Numbered from the stretch's first letter, positions 42,012-51,318 are shown. The stretch is 64,000 nucleotides of DNA from Chitinophaga nivalis (GCF_025989125.1 NZ_JAPDNR010000001.1:3516301-3580300), one strand, 5' to 3'. A program made the numbers and translations. Notes: a model not told the origin generated them from the sequence alone.

Positions 42012-42782
42012 TCATATCGGCTTTTGCCGGAATATCTTAGTGAGCATCTCATACAATTCCGGATGATTTTCTGCCAGCAGATCGGGCCGCTCAAAGAAGT
42101 ATTCTGAGATGACGGCAAAGAACTCCGCCTGGCTGGTAGCCCCGTAGGGATTAATATCCGTATGTCCTTCATACATCTGCTGAATGGTTTTGTGTACGAG
42201 CTGCATCCATGGAATACTGTAACTGTGCTCCATCAGTTTGGTAGGCATACCGTCAATAACACCATCGGTTTTGTCCAGCAGGTGTACAAATTCATGAATG
42301 GCCGTATTGCTTTTATCGGTTACATTGGCAAAACCTTCCCGCAGTGCATTGCGGGAAAGAATCATCTGCCCGTGCAAAGCACCACTGCCTACCATCCCCA
42401 GGATGTTGCGCTGATTACCTTCAAACTGGTATGTTTCGTTGAACGTATCCGGATACAGGATCACATTGGTGAGATTAAAGTACTCCCAGTCTTTGAATCC
42501 AAAGATGGGAATGATAGCACTGGCGGCTACCAATGTACGGTCCAGCGGTTCTACCAGCGTACCTACGCCTTCAATATGTGTTCTTTTCAAAAAACGTTGT
42601 ACCATTTGCTGAAAGCGCAGCTTGTCGGTATCGCTCAGCTGCTGGTAATAACGTACATGTGTCTGCAACAGCTCCCGGTATTCTTCCGGCACAGCTGACC
42701 GCTTCAGCCGGCGGCGGATATACAGGTTTTTAAAATATAAAAACAGAATCAATCCGATCGCTATCAATCCAAATAAAACCAT
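42012..42782 (-). CDS. MtfA-like zinc-dependent peptidase (M90)
   Basis: A 256-residue protein: one N-terminal membrane helix (about 2-17), then a zinc-metallopeptidase domain with H163-E-F-V-H167 in NTAIHEFVHLLDKTDGVIDG. The third ligand lies probably further along near VISEYFFERP. This fits the MtfA/M90 family, whose E. coli member sequesters the glucose repressor Mlc and has aminopeptidase activity. Here it lies convergent to a ROK-family gene, a curious coincidence given that Mlc is itself a ROK protein. No direct functional link can be shown. The M28 gene lies 11 bp upstream on the same strand, so the two are probably cotranscribed. Confidence 0.88.
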   Translation of the reverse strand: MVLFGLIAIGLILFLYFKNLYIRRRLKRSAVPEEYRELLQTHVRYYQQLSDTDKLRFQQMVQRFLKRTHIEGVGTLVEPLDRTLVAASAIIPIFGFKDWEYFNLTNVILYPDTFNETYQFEGNQRNILGMVGSGALHGQMILSRNALREGFANVTDKSNTAIHEFVHLLDKTDGVIDGMPTKLMEHSYSIPWMQLVHKTIQQMYEGHTDINPYGATSQAEFFAVISEYFFERPDLLAENHPELYEMLTKIFRQKPI

Positions 42783-42793
42783 CTTACAAAAAA

Positions 42794-44413
42794 TTATTTC
42801 CGGTAAATTTTAAACTCTGAACCAGGTTTCCATTTGGGAAAACTTTGTTCATTGCTTAACCGGTAGCCTACTTCAAATAATAAACGTACATCTTCTACCA
42901 TACCATCCATCACCCAGGTAGCCGGATCGAATTCGTCTTTAGGGGAGTGGTAACGTAAACGGTTATACGTGGCAATCTGTTCTTTTCCCCAGCCGGCAGC
43001 TTTACCGGTAACCTGGGTACCCGGGCCGATATACAGGCCAGGCACGCCTTTTTTGGCAAAGTTAAAATGGTCGGAGCGGAAGAACCAGCCACCTTCCGGA
43101 TTGGCCTCCGGTACAACGATCCTGTTTTGTTTGGCCGCTGCCTGTTGCGCATAGGCGTCCAGTTCAGACTGGCCATAGCCGATAACGGTAATGTCTTTGG
43201 TCCGGCCAAAAGTATTCATCACATCCAGGTTAATATCTGCTACCGTTTTTTCATGACGGAATACCGGATGCGCAGCATAATATTCGGACCCCAGCAAGCC
43301 TTGTTCTTCCCCGGTGACAGAGAGGAACAGTACGGAACGGGCGGGCTTTTGCGGCAGCCGGGTGAAAGCAGTGGCCAGTTCCAGTAAACCGGCAGTGCCA
43401 CTGGCATTGTCTACGGCGCCGTTGTAAATAGAGTCGCCATTAACGGGCTCGCCTATCCCAAAGTGATCCCAATGTGCTGAATATACAACGCATTCCTGCG
43501 GACGGAGTGCACCTGGTAAAATGGCCAGCACGTTGTGGGAGGTCGATTTTTTAATGGTATTGTTCAGCACCACGGAGGTTTGCAGGTGCAGGTCTACCGG
43601 CCGGAAACCTTTGGTCCGGGCCTTTTCCATGATGTCTGGCGACACCCCGGCCAGTTGAAAGATTTTGTTGGCCGCATCCCGGGTAATCCAGCCTTCCAGG
43701 GCGGTACGATGCTGGTTGTTGTCTGGTGTCTGCAGGTGCAGTTTGGAATTAGACCAGCCGCTGCGTACTACTTTCCAGGGATAGCTGGCAGGCGCTGTTT
43801 CGTGGATGATGATCACGCCGGTAGCGCCCTGGCGGGAAGCTTCTTCAAATTTATAGGTCCACCGGCCGTAATAGGTCATGGTGCGGCCTTTGAACAGGGT
43901 ACTGTCGGAAAAACCAGGATCATTGATGAGTACCACCACCGTTTTACCTTTTACATCCAGTCCGGCATAGTCGTTCCAGTTATATTCCGGCGCCACAATG
44001 CCGTAGCCGGCAAATACCAGTGGCGACTGATCAATGCGCACCTGTTCCTGTACCCGGCGGGTCGCCGCTACAAAATCATCCAGGTATTGCAGCGATACTT
44101 CCCCGCCTGCACCTTTGATAACCAGGTTGCCGGCAGGCCGGGAACCGATGGATACCATGGGTACCTGCTGAAAATAACTATTGCCGTTGCCGGGTTTTAA
44201 TCCCAGTTGTTTAAACTGAGCAGCCAGGTATTGGATGGTGCTGTCTTCTCCTCTTGTAAAGGGTTTTCTGCCTTCAAAGGCATCAGACGCCAGCACCCGG
44301 ATACGGGCGGCAAAGCTCTCCGCATGGATGGCTTTTATAGCCGTGGAGTCCTGGGCTTGTAATCCCTGCAGCAGGAGAGAGCCTAGAAAAGTGAGTATAC
44401 TGATTCGTTTCAA
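42794..44413 (-). CDS. M28 family metallo-aminopeptidase with PA domain
   Basis: A 539-residue exported peptidase. The start codon is TTG (44411-44413): an in-frame stop lies just upstream and no ATG precedes the signal peptide MKRISILTFLGSLLLQ. A protease-associated domain (about 130-270) is followed by the M28 catalytic domain (about 285-520) with zinc ligands H314-x-D316 in YSAHWDHFG, general base E369 and ligand E370 in VTGEEQGLLG, Asp in INLDVMNTFG and His in FRSDHFNF. It releases N-terminal amino acids from peptides in the periplasm. It sits immediately next to the hydroxyproline genes, transcribed away from them. Confidence 0.92.
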   Translation of the reverse strand: MKRISILTFLGSLLLQGLQAQDSTAIKAIHAESFAARIRVLASDAFEGRKPFTRGEDSTIQYLAAQFKQLGLKPGNGNSYFQQVPMVSIGSRPAGNLVIKGAGGEVSLQYLDDFVAATRRVQEQVRIDQSPLVFAGYGIVAPEYNWNDYAGLDVKGKTVVVLINDPGFSDSTLFKGRTMTYYGRWTYKFEEASRQGATGVIIIHETAPASYPWKVVRSGWSNSKLHLQTPDNNQHRTALEGWITRDAANKIFQLAGVSPDIMEKARTKGFRPVDLHLQTSVVLNNTIKKSTSHNVLAILPGALRPQECVVYSAHWDHFGIGEPVNGDSIYNGAVDNASGTAGLLELATAFTRLPQKPARSVLFLSVTGEEQGLLGSEYYAAHPVFRHEKTVADINLDVMNTFGRTKDITVIGYGQSELDAYAQQAAAKQNRIVVPEANPEGGWFFRSDHFNFAKKGVPGLYIGPGTQVTGKAAGWGKEQIATYNRLRYHSPKDEFDPATWVMDGMVEDVRLLFEVGYRLSNEQSFPKWKPGSEFKIYRK

Positions 44414-44539
44414 TTTGACTTAGGTTTAGATTCAAACTAAAATTACAGAAAGAATTAAGAATTCCACGGGATAAAGCCGGCGTACCTGCTACCGGCACTT
44501 ATTGCTTAATTATTAATACACCTGGACCCCAAAAAGGGT

Positions 44540-44612
44540 ACCTATAGGTTAAAATCCGTGCATAATTGATTAATTCCAGTAGCATGGCATAGGGGAGGGC
44601 CGCCTATTTTTG
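44540..44612 (+). promoter_or_regulatory. Promoter region of the hydroxyproline gene block
   Basis: TATTTTTG (44605-44612) is a perfect TAnnTTTG -7 box 23 bp before the ATG at 44636; the -33 element is not convincing, suggesting activator dependence. A perfect 10-bp palindrome ACCTATAGGT (44540-44549) about 60 bp upstream is a candidate regulator site. Confidence 0.45.
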
Positions 44613-44635
44613 TTGACATAAAAACAGAGAGGAAA

Positions 44636-45559
44636 ATGGTACAATTCAGCTGGCAAGGCGTATTTCCCGCATTGCTGACGCCTTTTACAGGCGATGATCA
44701 TATTGATTATGATATGTTTGACAGGAACCTGGCTGCACAGGTATCCGCTGGTGCAAGTGGTATTATCCTGGGCGGTACGCTGGGAGAAGCCAGCAGTTTG
44801 TTAAATGAAGAAAAGTACGCGCTGGTAAGACATAGTGTGGCCCGCCTGGAAGGTAAGCTGCCGGTGATCATGAACATTGCGGAACAAACTACTGCCGCGG
44901 CCATCGCCAACGCTAAAGAAGCGGAGAAAGCCGGTGCTTCCGGTCTGATGTTATTACCCCCCATGCGCTATAAGGCAGATGATGCCGAAACCGTTGCCTA
45001 TTTTCTGGCTGTAGCCAATAATACTTCCCTGCCGATAATGATCTACAATAATCCGGTAGACTATAAAATACTGGTGACCCTCGATATGTTCGAAGCACTG
45101 GCAGCAGCGCCGAATATACAGGCAGTGAAAGAATCCACCCGCGATATTACCAACGTTACCCGTATGATTAACCGCTTCGGGGATCGCTTCCATATTTTAA
45201 CCGGCGTAGATACGCTGGCGTTGGAAAGCCTGCTGATGGGCGCCCAGGGTTGGGTAGCTGGTCTGGTAGATGCTTTCCCCCGCGAAACAGTAGCTATTTT
45301 CCGGTTGGCCAAAGCGGGCCGTGTTGCGGAAGCAGTAGCCATCTACCGTTGGTTTATGCCATTACTCGAACTGGATATCGACGCTAAACTGGTACAGTAT
45401 ATCAAACTGGCTGCTACCGCTACCGGTATCGGCAGTGCTACGGTGAGAGCACCTCGTCTGGAACTGGCAGGAGCAGAACTGGACAGGGTAACTAAAATCA
45501 TACAGGATGCACTGGCTAAACGCCCGGCATTACCCGAATACTTAAATCTGCCAGGATGA
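44636..45559 (+). CDS. DHDPS-family lyase, probable HPC deaminase (hydroxyproline pathway)
   Basis: A 307-residue TIM-barrel enzyme of the dihydrodipicolinate synthase/N-acetylneuraminate lyase family. The Schiff-base Lys is K165 in AVKESTRDIT, and the catalytic Tyr is Y137 in IYNNPVDYK. The N-terminal loop reads GGTLGEASSLLNEEK instead of the GTTGE of true DapA, arguing against lysine biosynthesis. With the epimerase, oxidase and dehydrogenase that follow, the best assignment is 1-pyrroline-4-hydroxy-2-carboxylate deaminase, which forms alpha-ketoglutarate semialdehyde and ammonia. The stop overlaps the next start by 4 bp (ATGA), indicating tight coupling. Confidence 0.85.
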   Translation: MVQFSWQGVFPALLTPFTGDDHIDYDMFDRNLAAQVSAGASGIILGGTLGEASSLLNEEKYALVRHSVARLEGKLPVIMNIAEQTTAAAIANAKEAEKAGASGLMLLPPMRYKADDAETVAYFLAVANNTSLPIMIYNNPVDYKILVTLDMFEALAAAPNIQAVKESTRDITNVTRMINRFGDRFHILTGVDTLALESLLMGAQGWVAGLVDAFPRETVAIFRLAKAGRVAEAVAIYRWFMPLLELDIDAKLVQYIKLAATATGIGSATVRAPRLELAGAELDRVTKIIQDALAKRPALPEYLNLPG

Positions 45560-47145
45560 AAATAACAGGAGAAAATATTATAGGTTATACTACCTCCGCT
45601 ACGGGGCTGGAAGTATTACGTGCATACGATCCCGTGAGTAATACCCAGCTGGCGGAAACATTTACCATTGCAACCGCCACGGAAGTAAACAGGGCGGTGG
45701 AAAAAGCGGCTACCGCTTTCCGCACCTACCGGCATACCACGCCGGCAGACCGGGCCACCTTTCTGGAAGCTATTGCAACGGAGATCATGAATATGGGGGA
45801 TCTGCTGCCAGCGAGAGCGGTAGCTGAATCCGGCCTGCCGCTGGCACGTATTACCGGCGAACGTGGTCGTACTATCGCTCAGTTGCAGCTGTTTGCCACC
45901 GTGCTGCGCGAAGGTTCGTGGGTGCAGGCGGTTATCGATCCGGCGCAGGCAACAACACCTGTGCCCAAAGCAGATATCCGTAAAATGCTGGTGCCCCTGG
46001 GGCCCGTACTGGTATTCCCGGCCAGCAATTTCCCGCTCGCCTTCTCTACCGCAGGTGGAGATACCGCCGCTGCCCTGGCAGCCGGCAACCCGGTGATTGT
46101 AAAGGCGCACGCCTCTCACCTGGGTACCAACGAACTCATTGCCCGAGCCATACAAAAAGCCGCGCAGCAGTGCGGTATGCCGGATGGTGTGTTTTCCAGT
46201 CTGACAGGTTCCGGTGCCGCACTGGGCCAGCAGCTGGTGAAACACCCCGGTATTAAAGCCATTGGCTTTACCGGCTCCTATAAAGCCGGTATGGCCATTT
46301 TCGATGCCGTGAACCAACGTCCGGAGCCTGTTCCCGTGTATGCGGAAATGGGGAGCATCAATCCGGTGCTGCTGTTGCCAGGTAAGCTGGCGGCCGAAGC
46401 CACAACGGTGGCGCAGCAATATGCGGCGTCCATTACCCAGGGAGTAGGTCAGTTTTGTACCAGTCCCGGACTATTGCTGGCGCTGGAAGGTCCTGGCACC
46501 GAAGCATTTGCCGATAGACTGCAACAAGAACTGGCAACAGTGCCGGCAGCTACCATGCTGAATCAGGGCATCTGTTATCACTATTACGAAAACCGGGAAC
46601 AGCTGGCCCGCGGAGAAGGGGTAGAAACCCTGTTCGCCGGTGATTCAGGACTGGAGGCTACCAAAGGTTCACCGGCCTTGTACCGTGTCAGCGGCAGCCG
46701 GTTCTTGCAACAGGCAGCCTTGCAACAGGAAGTATTCGGCCCTGCCTCCTTATTGGTGGTATGTAAGGATACAGCAGAACTGGTGGAGGTACTGACCTCC
46801 TTGCACGGCCAGCTCACAGGCTCGGTGATGGGATTGCAGGAAGACCTGGATACCTACAGCCAGTTGATACCGCTGCTGGCGGAAAAAGCCGGCAGAATCA
46901 TTTTCAACCAGGTGCCTACCGGGGTGGAAGTAGGCTATGCCATGCATCATGGCGGCCCATTCCCGGCAACAACCGATATCCGCAGCACCTCCGTAGGGGC
47001 GTCGGCGATAGATCGTTTTGCCAGACCCCTGTGTTTCCAGAACTGGCCGCAGAACCTGTTGCCGGATGCATTGAAAGATCACAACCCTTTAGGTATCTGG
47101 CGGCGTATTAAAGGAACACTTACTCAGGACGCAGTTCATCCATAA
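45556..47145 (+). CDS. Aldehyde dehydrogenase, probable ketoglutarate-semialdehyde dehydrogenase
   Basis: A 529-residue NADP-type aldehyde dehydrogenase. Catalytic Cys is C301 in QGVGQFCTSPG, and the general base is E264 in YAEMGSINPV. The Rossmann region contains VFPASNFPLAFSTAGGDTAAALAAGNPVIVKAH, typical of the class that includes bacterial alpha-ketoglutarate semialdehyde dehydrogenases. It would convert the semialdehyde made by the preceding enzyme to alpha-ketoglutarate. It begins inside the stop codon of the HPC deaminase gene. It might also accept 2-aminoadipate semialdehyde, the product expected from hydroxylysine breakdown at the far end of this region; that is speculation. Confidence 0.88.
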   Translation: MKITGENIIGYTTSATGLEVLRAYDPVSNTQLAETFTIATATEVNRAVEKAATAFRTYRHTTPADRATFLEAIATEIMNMGDLLPARAVAESGLPLARITGERGRTIAQLQLFATVLREGSWVQAVIDPAQATTPVPKADIRKMLVPLGPVLVFPASNFPLAFSTAGGDTAAALAAGNPVIVKAHASHLGTNELIARAIQKAAQQCGMPDGVFSSLTGSGAALGQQLVKHPGIKAIGFTGSYKAGMAIFDAVNQRPEPVPVYAEMGSINPVLLLPGKLAAEATTVAQQYAASITQGVGQFCTSPGLLLALEGPGTEAFADRLQQELATVPAATMLNQGICYHYYENREQLARGEGVETLFAGDSGLEATKGSPALYRVSGSRFLQQAALQQEVFGPASLLVVCKDTAELVEVLTSLHGQLTGSVMGLQEDLDTYSQLIPLLAEKAGRIIFNQVPTGVEVGYAMHHGGPFPATTDIRSTSVGASAIDRFARPLCFQNWPQNLLPDALKDHNPLGIWRRIKGTLTQDAVHP

Positions 47146-47170
47146 GGTTTTACTATTTATTTTTTAGCAG

Positions 47171-48172
47171 ATGTCCACCAAAACTTTTTTTTGTATAGAT
47201 GCCCACACCTGTGGTAATCCGGTAAGGCTGGTCGCCGGCGGCGGTCCTGTGCTGAAAGGAAACAGCATGATGGAAAGACGCCTGCACTTTCTGGCAGAAT
47301 ATGACTGGATCAGAAAAGGGTTGATGTTTGAACCCAGAGGACACGATATGATGAGTGGCAGTATCCTCTATCCACCCGTTGATGAAGCCAATGACACAGG
47401 TGTATTATATATCGAAACCAGTGGTTGCCTGCCGATGTGCGGACATGGTACCATCGGCACCGTCACTATTGCAATTGAACAAGGGCTTATTACCCCCAAA
47501 ATACCAGGTCAGTTAAGGTTGGAAACACCGGCTGGCCTGGTGCTTATAAATTACGTACAGGAAGGTAAGAAAGTGAAATCAGTAAAACTGACAAACGTAA
47601 AATCCTTCCTGGCAGCAGAAAATCTATCTGTAGAATGCCCGGACCTGGGTACGCTGCAGGTAGATGTTTCCTATGGCGGCAATTTTTACGCCATCGTAGA
47701 TCCGCAGGAAAATTTTCCTGGCCTGGAACACTATACTGCCGGGCAACTGGTAACCTGGAGCCGGGAATTACGTAAACGGCTAAACGAAAATTACACCTTC
47801 GTACATCCGGAAAATGAACATATCAAAGGACTGAGCCATATTTTATGGACCGGTACCCCGCTGAATCCGGAGGCAACGGCCCGCAACGCCGTGTTTTACG
47901 GCGATAAGGCCATCGACCGCTCTCCCTGTGGTACCGGCACTTCCGCCAGGATGGCGCAGTGGTATGCGAAAGGTAAACTGAAAGCCGGCGATCGTTTTAT
48001 TCATGAAAGTATCATTGGCTCTGCCTTTACCGGCACGATAGAAGCAACGGCTACTGTCGCCGGCAAACCCGCTATTGTACCGGGTATCGAAGGTTGGGCA
48101 ATGGTAACAGGATACAATACGATTCTGCTGGACGATGCCGATCCATATGTACACGGGTTTCAGGTAATATAA
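47171..48172 (+). CDS. 4-hydroxyproline 2-epimerase (proline racemase family)
   Basis: A 333-residue cofactor-free epimerase. Both catalytic thiols are present: C90 in PMCGHGTIG and C253 in DRSPCGTGTSARM. Two Cys indicate an epimerase rather than the trans-3-hydroxyproline dehydratase, in which one Cys is Thr. It starts with the family phrase CIDAHTCGNPVRLVAGGGP. It interconverts trans-4-hydroxy-L-proline and cis-4-hydroxy-D-proline, the first step of the pathway completed by its neighbours. It follows the dehydrogenase by 25 bp in the same operon. Confidence 0.92.
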   Translation: MSTKTFFCIDAHTCGNPVRLVAGGGPVLKGNSMMERRLHFLAEYDWIRKGLMFEPRGHDMMSGSILYPPVDEANDTGVLYIETSGCLPMCGHGTIGTVTIAIEQGLITPKIPGQLRLETPAGLVLINYVQEGKKVKSVKLTNVKSFLAAENLSVECPDLGTLQVDVSYGGNFYAIVDPQENFPGLEHYTAGQLVTWSRELRKRLNENYTFVHPENEHIKGLSHILWTGTPLNPEATARNAVFYGDKAIDRSPCGTGTSARMAQWYAKGKLKAGDRFIHESIIGSAFTGTIEATATVAGKPAIVPGIEGWAMVTGYNTILLDDADPYVHGFQVI

Positions 48173-48218
48173 ATCAACGGAAACTATTTCCGTACTATTC
48201 ATCATTCGTAATTGTAAA

Positions 48219-49463
48219 ATGAATACAACCATTATAGGAGGCGGTATTATTGGTCTTTGTGCAGCCTACTACCTGCAGGAAAGCGGGTGGAAGGTAACGG
48301 TTATGGATACCGGTGATTTCCGGCAGAACTGTTCCTATGGCAACATGGGCATGATTGTGCCCAGTCATTTTGTGCCGCTGGCTGCGCCGGGTATTATTTC
48401 ACAGGGCATTCGCTGGATGTTCAACGGCAGGAGTCCTTTTTATGTAAAACCAGCATTGAACAGACAGCTAATAAGCTGGGGCCTGCAGTTTATCAAAAAT
48501 GCCAATGCTGCACACGTGGCCGCATCAGCGGTGCCCTTGCGGGATCTCAACCTCCTCAGCCGCCATCTGTATGAACAGCTGGCGAAACAGCCGGGCTTTG
48601 GTTTCGGATTGGAACGTAAGGGCATTATCATGTATTACAAAACAGCTGCCGTTGGGGAAGAAGAGGCCCATCTTGCGGAAAAGGCCGCCGCTATGGGGCT
48701 GGATGCTGCGGTATTGAACCGGGCAGACTTACAGGCACTGGAACCACAAATAGAGATGGATGTACTGGGCGGTGTGCATTACCGATGTGACGCTCACCTG
48801 AGCCCGCATGAACTGATGCCGCAACTGATTACACACCTGCAAAGAAAAGGCGTACAGTTTCTGCCAAATACAAAAGTAACAGGTATTAAAACGGCACAGG
48901 GAAAAATAAAAACCGTGATGGCCGGTACAACAGCCTATGAGTCGGATCTCTTTGTGCTGGCAGCAGGTTCCTGGACACCGGAAGTAGCGCAGCTGGCCGG
49001 CATCCGTATTCCTATGATGCCAGGGAAAGGATATTCTGTAACGCTGGATGCACCGAAATTAAATTTAAATATTCCGGCCATTTTATGTGAAGCCAGGGTA
49101 GCCCTTACACCTATGCGGCAGCAGCTGCGTTATGGTGGTACCATGGAAGTGGCCGCCGTCAATGATCGCATCAATATGAACCGGGTAGCGGGTATCGTTG
49201 ATTCTGTACAGCAATATTTTCCGAACCTGCCGGTAACCATGCCGGAAAAGGAAGCAGTATGGAGTGGATGCAGACCTTGCTCTCCCGACGGATTACCTTT
49301 TATCGGATATTCGCAACAATATAGTAATTTGCTGCTCGCCGGAGGACATGCAATGATGGGATTAAGTCTGGGACCTGCTACCGGAAAGTTGCTGGCGCAA
49401 CTGGCCGGTCAACAGCCTACCAGCGTGAGTTTGAAAGCTTTCTCCCCGGCACGGTTTCGTTGA
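48219..49463 (+). CDS. FAD-dependent D-amino acid oxidoreductase, probable D-hydroxyproline oxidase
   Basis: A 414-residue flavoprotein of the DadA/DAO family: dinucleotide-binding GGGIIGLCAAYYLQESGW at the N terminus, the SYGNMGMIVPSHFVPLAAPG segment, a C-terminal FAD-binding stretch WSGCRPCSPDGLPFIGYS and GGHAMMGLSLGPATGKLLA. In this context it should oxidise cis-4-hydroxy-D-proline to 1-pyrroline-4-hydroxy-2-carboxylate, the substrate of the HPC deaminase at 44636. Only one subunit is encoded, unlike the multi-subunit dehydrogenases of some pseudomonads. It is the last gene of the hydroxyproline block, 46 bp after the epimerase. Confidence 0.9.
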   Translation: MNTTIIGGGIIGLCAAYYLQESGWKVTVMDTGDFRQNCSYGNMGMIVPSHFVPLAAPGIISQGIRWMFNGRSPFYVKPALNRQLISWGLQFIKNANAAHVAASAVPLRDLNLLSRHLYEQLAKQPGFGFGLERKGIIMYYKTAAVGEEEAHLAEKAAAMGLDAAVLNRADLQALEPQIEMDVLGGVHYRCDAHLSPHELMPQLITHLQRKGVQFLPNTKVTGIKTAQGKIKTVMAGTTAYESDLFVLAAGSWTPEVAQLAGIRIPMMPGKGYSVTLDAPKLNLNIPAILCEARVALTPMRQQLRYGGTMEVAAVNDRINMNRVAGIVDSVQQYFPNLPVTMPEKEAVWSGCRPCSPDGLPFIGYSQQYSNLLLAGGHAMMGLSLGPATGKLLAQLAGQQPTSVSLKAFSPARFR

Positions 49464-49587
49464 GGTTATTAGCTGTTGGTATTGGGCTACTAGCCGTTTC
49501 TTATAAGTGACTACACCTATGAATTCACCTGTGCATGTATAAGAAATAATGATGTAAATCAACCAATCACTGATAACAGTAAGCCAG

Positions 49588-50223
49588 ATGCTAAAAGCAA
49601 AATGTTCCGCAGAATATGGTGCCCGTGAAGAAAAAGACTATGCCGTTTTCTGGCACGAGATGCAACAGGATAATGAACAGGGTTTGTATAAAATATACCA
49701 CGAGGTGTATGATAACCTGTACCATTACGGTGTGTCGGTAGTGCTGGATAAGGCTATGGTCAAAGAAGCCATCAACGATGTGTTTGTGGAGATCTGGCGG
49801 AAAAGACAGCAGCTGGAAATGCCGGATAACATCAACGGATATCTTTTTATCTGTTTTAAACGCCGGTTGTATAAAATTCTCAGTAAACACAACAAGACAG
49901 CCAGCCAGGAAGACAGCCTGCTCTTTATAGAGCCGGAGGAGCGGCCGTACGAGGAAATACTGATCCGGCAGGAAACGGATCAGCAGGTGAAGCAAAAGCT
50001 GGAACGTATGCTGGACCTGCTCACCTGGCGACAGAAAGAATTTATCCGCCTGCGGTTTTATGATAATTTAAGTATAGAAGAGATAGCCGCTAAAACAGCG
50101 GCTACTCCGCGTACTATTTACAATACCATTCACAATGCCCTGGTACGTATCCGGGAAGTATATACAGATGCCTCTTTCATTGCGCTGCTACTGCTTTTGG
50201 TAGATATGGAAAAAAATTCCTGA
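49588..50223 (+). CDS. ECF RNA polymerase sigma factor (FecI-like)
   Basis: A 211-residue ECF sigma factor: region 2 (about 35-105, VKEAINDVFVEIWRKRQQLEMPDNINGYLF) and region 4 (about 140-190, LTWRQKEFIRLRFYDNLSIEEIAAKTAATPRTIYNTIHNAL). The C terminus is hydrophobic (SFIALLLLLVDME). It heads the second SusCD locus and should drive the susC gene under FecR control. Upstream is an AATCAACCAA motif (49557-49566); no clear housekeeping promoter box is visible. Confidence 0.92.
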   Translation: MLKAKCSAEYGAREEKDYAVFWHEMQQDNEQGLYKIYHEVYDNLYHYGVSVVLDKAMVKEAINDVFVEIWRKRQQLEMPDNINGYLFICFKRRLYKILSKHNKTASQEDSLLFIEPEERPYEEILIRQETDQQVKQKLERMLDLLTWRQKEFIRLRFYDNLSIEEIAAKTAATPRTIYNTIHNALVRIREVYTDASFIALLLLLVDMEKNS

Positions 50224-50266
50224 AAAATTTGGTAAAAGAACAGACACCCCGGCCTCTTTATTAAAA

Positions 50267-51298
50267 ATGGCCGGTATGGACTTACAGCAGTATAAGGCAG
50301 AAGATTTTATTTTAAACGATTCCTTTGTGCGTTATTGTTTACGCACGAACGATGCTGATGTACAGTTCTGGGAAAGCTGGCTGAATAAACATCCGCATAA
50401 ACAGGCCGAAGCAGCCAAAGCACAAAGCTGGTTGTTTAAGCTGAATCTCCGTCTTACACCCGAAGAAAAAACAGCCGCTTTCCTCGAATTACAAACGGCT
50501 ATTGCCACCGAAAACAATCTTACTCCCATTATCCCTATACCACGTACCCGCAACCGGAAACGATTATTGCGTATAGCCGCTGCGGTTACCCTGCTGCTGG
50601 GCGCGGCGGCAGGTAGTTTTTTCCTGCGTCATGCTCCCCGTCCCATAGCTGCTGCCTATACCATATACCAGGCAGGCGACAGCATGCGCCGGCACATTCA
50701 GCTGCCGGATGGTTCAGCCGTTTTACTGAACGCCCGCAGCACCCTGAAAGTTCCTGCTACTTATAATGCCGGACAACGTCAGCTGGAACTGAATGGGGAA
50801 GCACTGTTTGAGGTAGCCGCGGCCGCAGGCCAGCCATTTATTGTATCCTCCGGTAACCTGCATATACAGGCACTGGGAACGGCCTTTAAAGTCCGGGCTT
50901 ACACCTTTGATACCACGATGGCCGTATCGCTGCTGAATGGCCGCGTACAGGTGGCACAGGCGGGCGACAGTATGTTATTATTGCCGGGCGAACAGATAAC
51001 GACCCGTAAAGAAGGCGCTGCATTTGATAAACACACTTTTGATATAAACAGGGAAACAGCCTGGCGTAGCGGCCGGTTGTCTTTTGATAAAGCTACGCTG
51101 GCCGAAGTAGCACATACACTGGAGTACTGGTATGGCGTAAAAGTAGTGGTGCAACCGGGGAAATATAAGCCCATACGGTTTAACGGCACCTTCACCAACA
51201 AAACACTGCAGGAAGTATTAACAGCCATCTGTTTTGTAAACGGACTTTCAACCACGGAAAAAAATGACACACTGTATATACAATCAACCAAACATTAG
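50267..51298 (+). CDS. FecR family anti-sigma factor
   Basis: A 343-residue inner-membrane anti-sigma protein: cytoplasmic N terminus, one membrane helix (about 103-121, LLRIAAAVTLLLGAAAGSFF), a FecR domain (about 130-240; HIQLPDGSAVLLNARSTLKVP is diagnostic) and a C-terminal domain ending NGLSTTEKNDTLYIQSTKH. It relays ligand binding from the STN-bearing SusC at 51319 to the sigma factor 44 bp upstream. Start at 50267 or 50276. Its length equals the FecR of the first locus. Confidence 0.92.
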   Translation: MAGMDLQQYKAEDFILNDSFVRYCLRTNDADVQFWESWLNKHPHKQAEAAKAQSWLFKLNLRLTPEEKTAAFLELQTAIATENNLTPIIPIPRTRNRKRLLRIAAAVTLLLGAAAGSFFLRHAPRPIAAAYTIYQAGDSMRRHIQLPDGSAVLLNARSTLKVPATYNAGQRQLELNGEALFEVAAAAGQPFIVSSGNLHIQALGTAFKVRAYTFDTTMAVSLLNGRVQVAQAGDSMLLLPGEQITTRKEGAAFDKHTFDINRETAWRSGRLSFDKATLAEVAHTLEYWYGVKVVVQPGKYKPIRFNGTFTNKTLQEVLTAICFVNGLSTTEKNDTLYIQSTKH

Positions 51299-51318
51299 GT
51301 AAAGTTAAATCAACCGTT

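Noticed and set aside
43535..44200. 221-codon plus-strand frame within the M28 peptidase gene
   Set aside because: Antisense shadow of an enzyme whose metal ligands are all visible on the other strand.
44636..45559. Lysine-biosynthetic dihydrodipicolinate synthase (dapA)
   Set aside because: The family fits, but the GTLGEA loop and the hydroxyproline neighbours favour HPC deaminase; a catabolic role explains the operon better.
45616..46419. 267-codon minus-strand frame within the aldehyde dehydrogenase gene
   Set aside because: Shadow frame rich in Cys, His and Arg with no family resemblance; the catalytic residues of the real enzyme are on the plus strand.
47171..48172. Trans-3-hydroxyproline dehydratase or proline racemase
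   Set aside because: Both active-site Cys are present, excluding the dehydratase, and the neighbours form the 4-hydroxyproline route, making proline racemase less likely.
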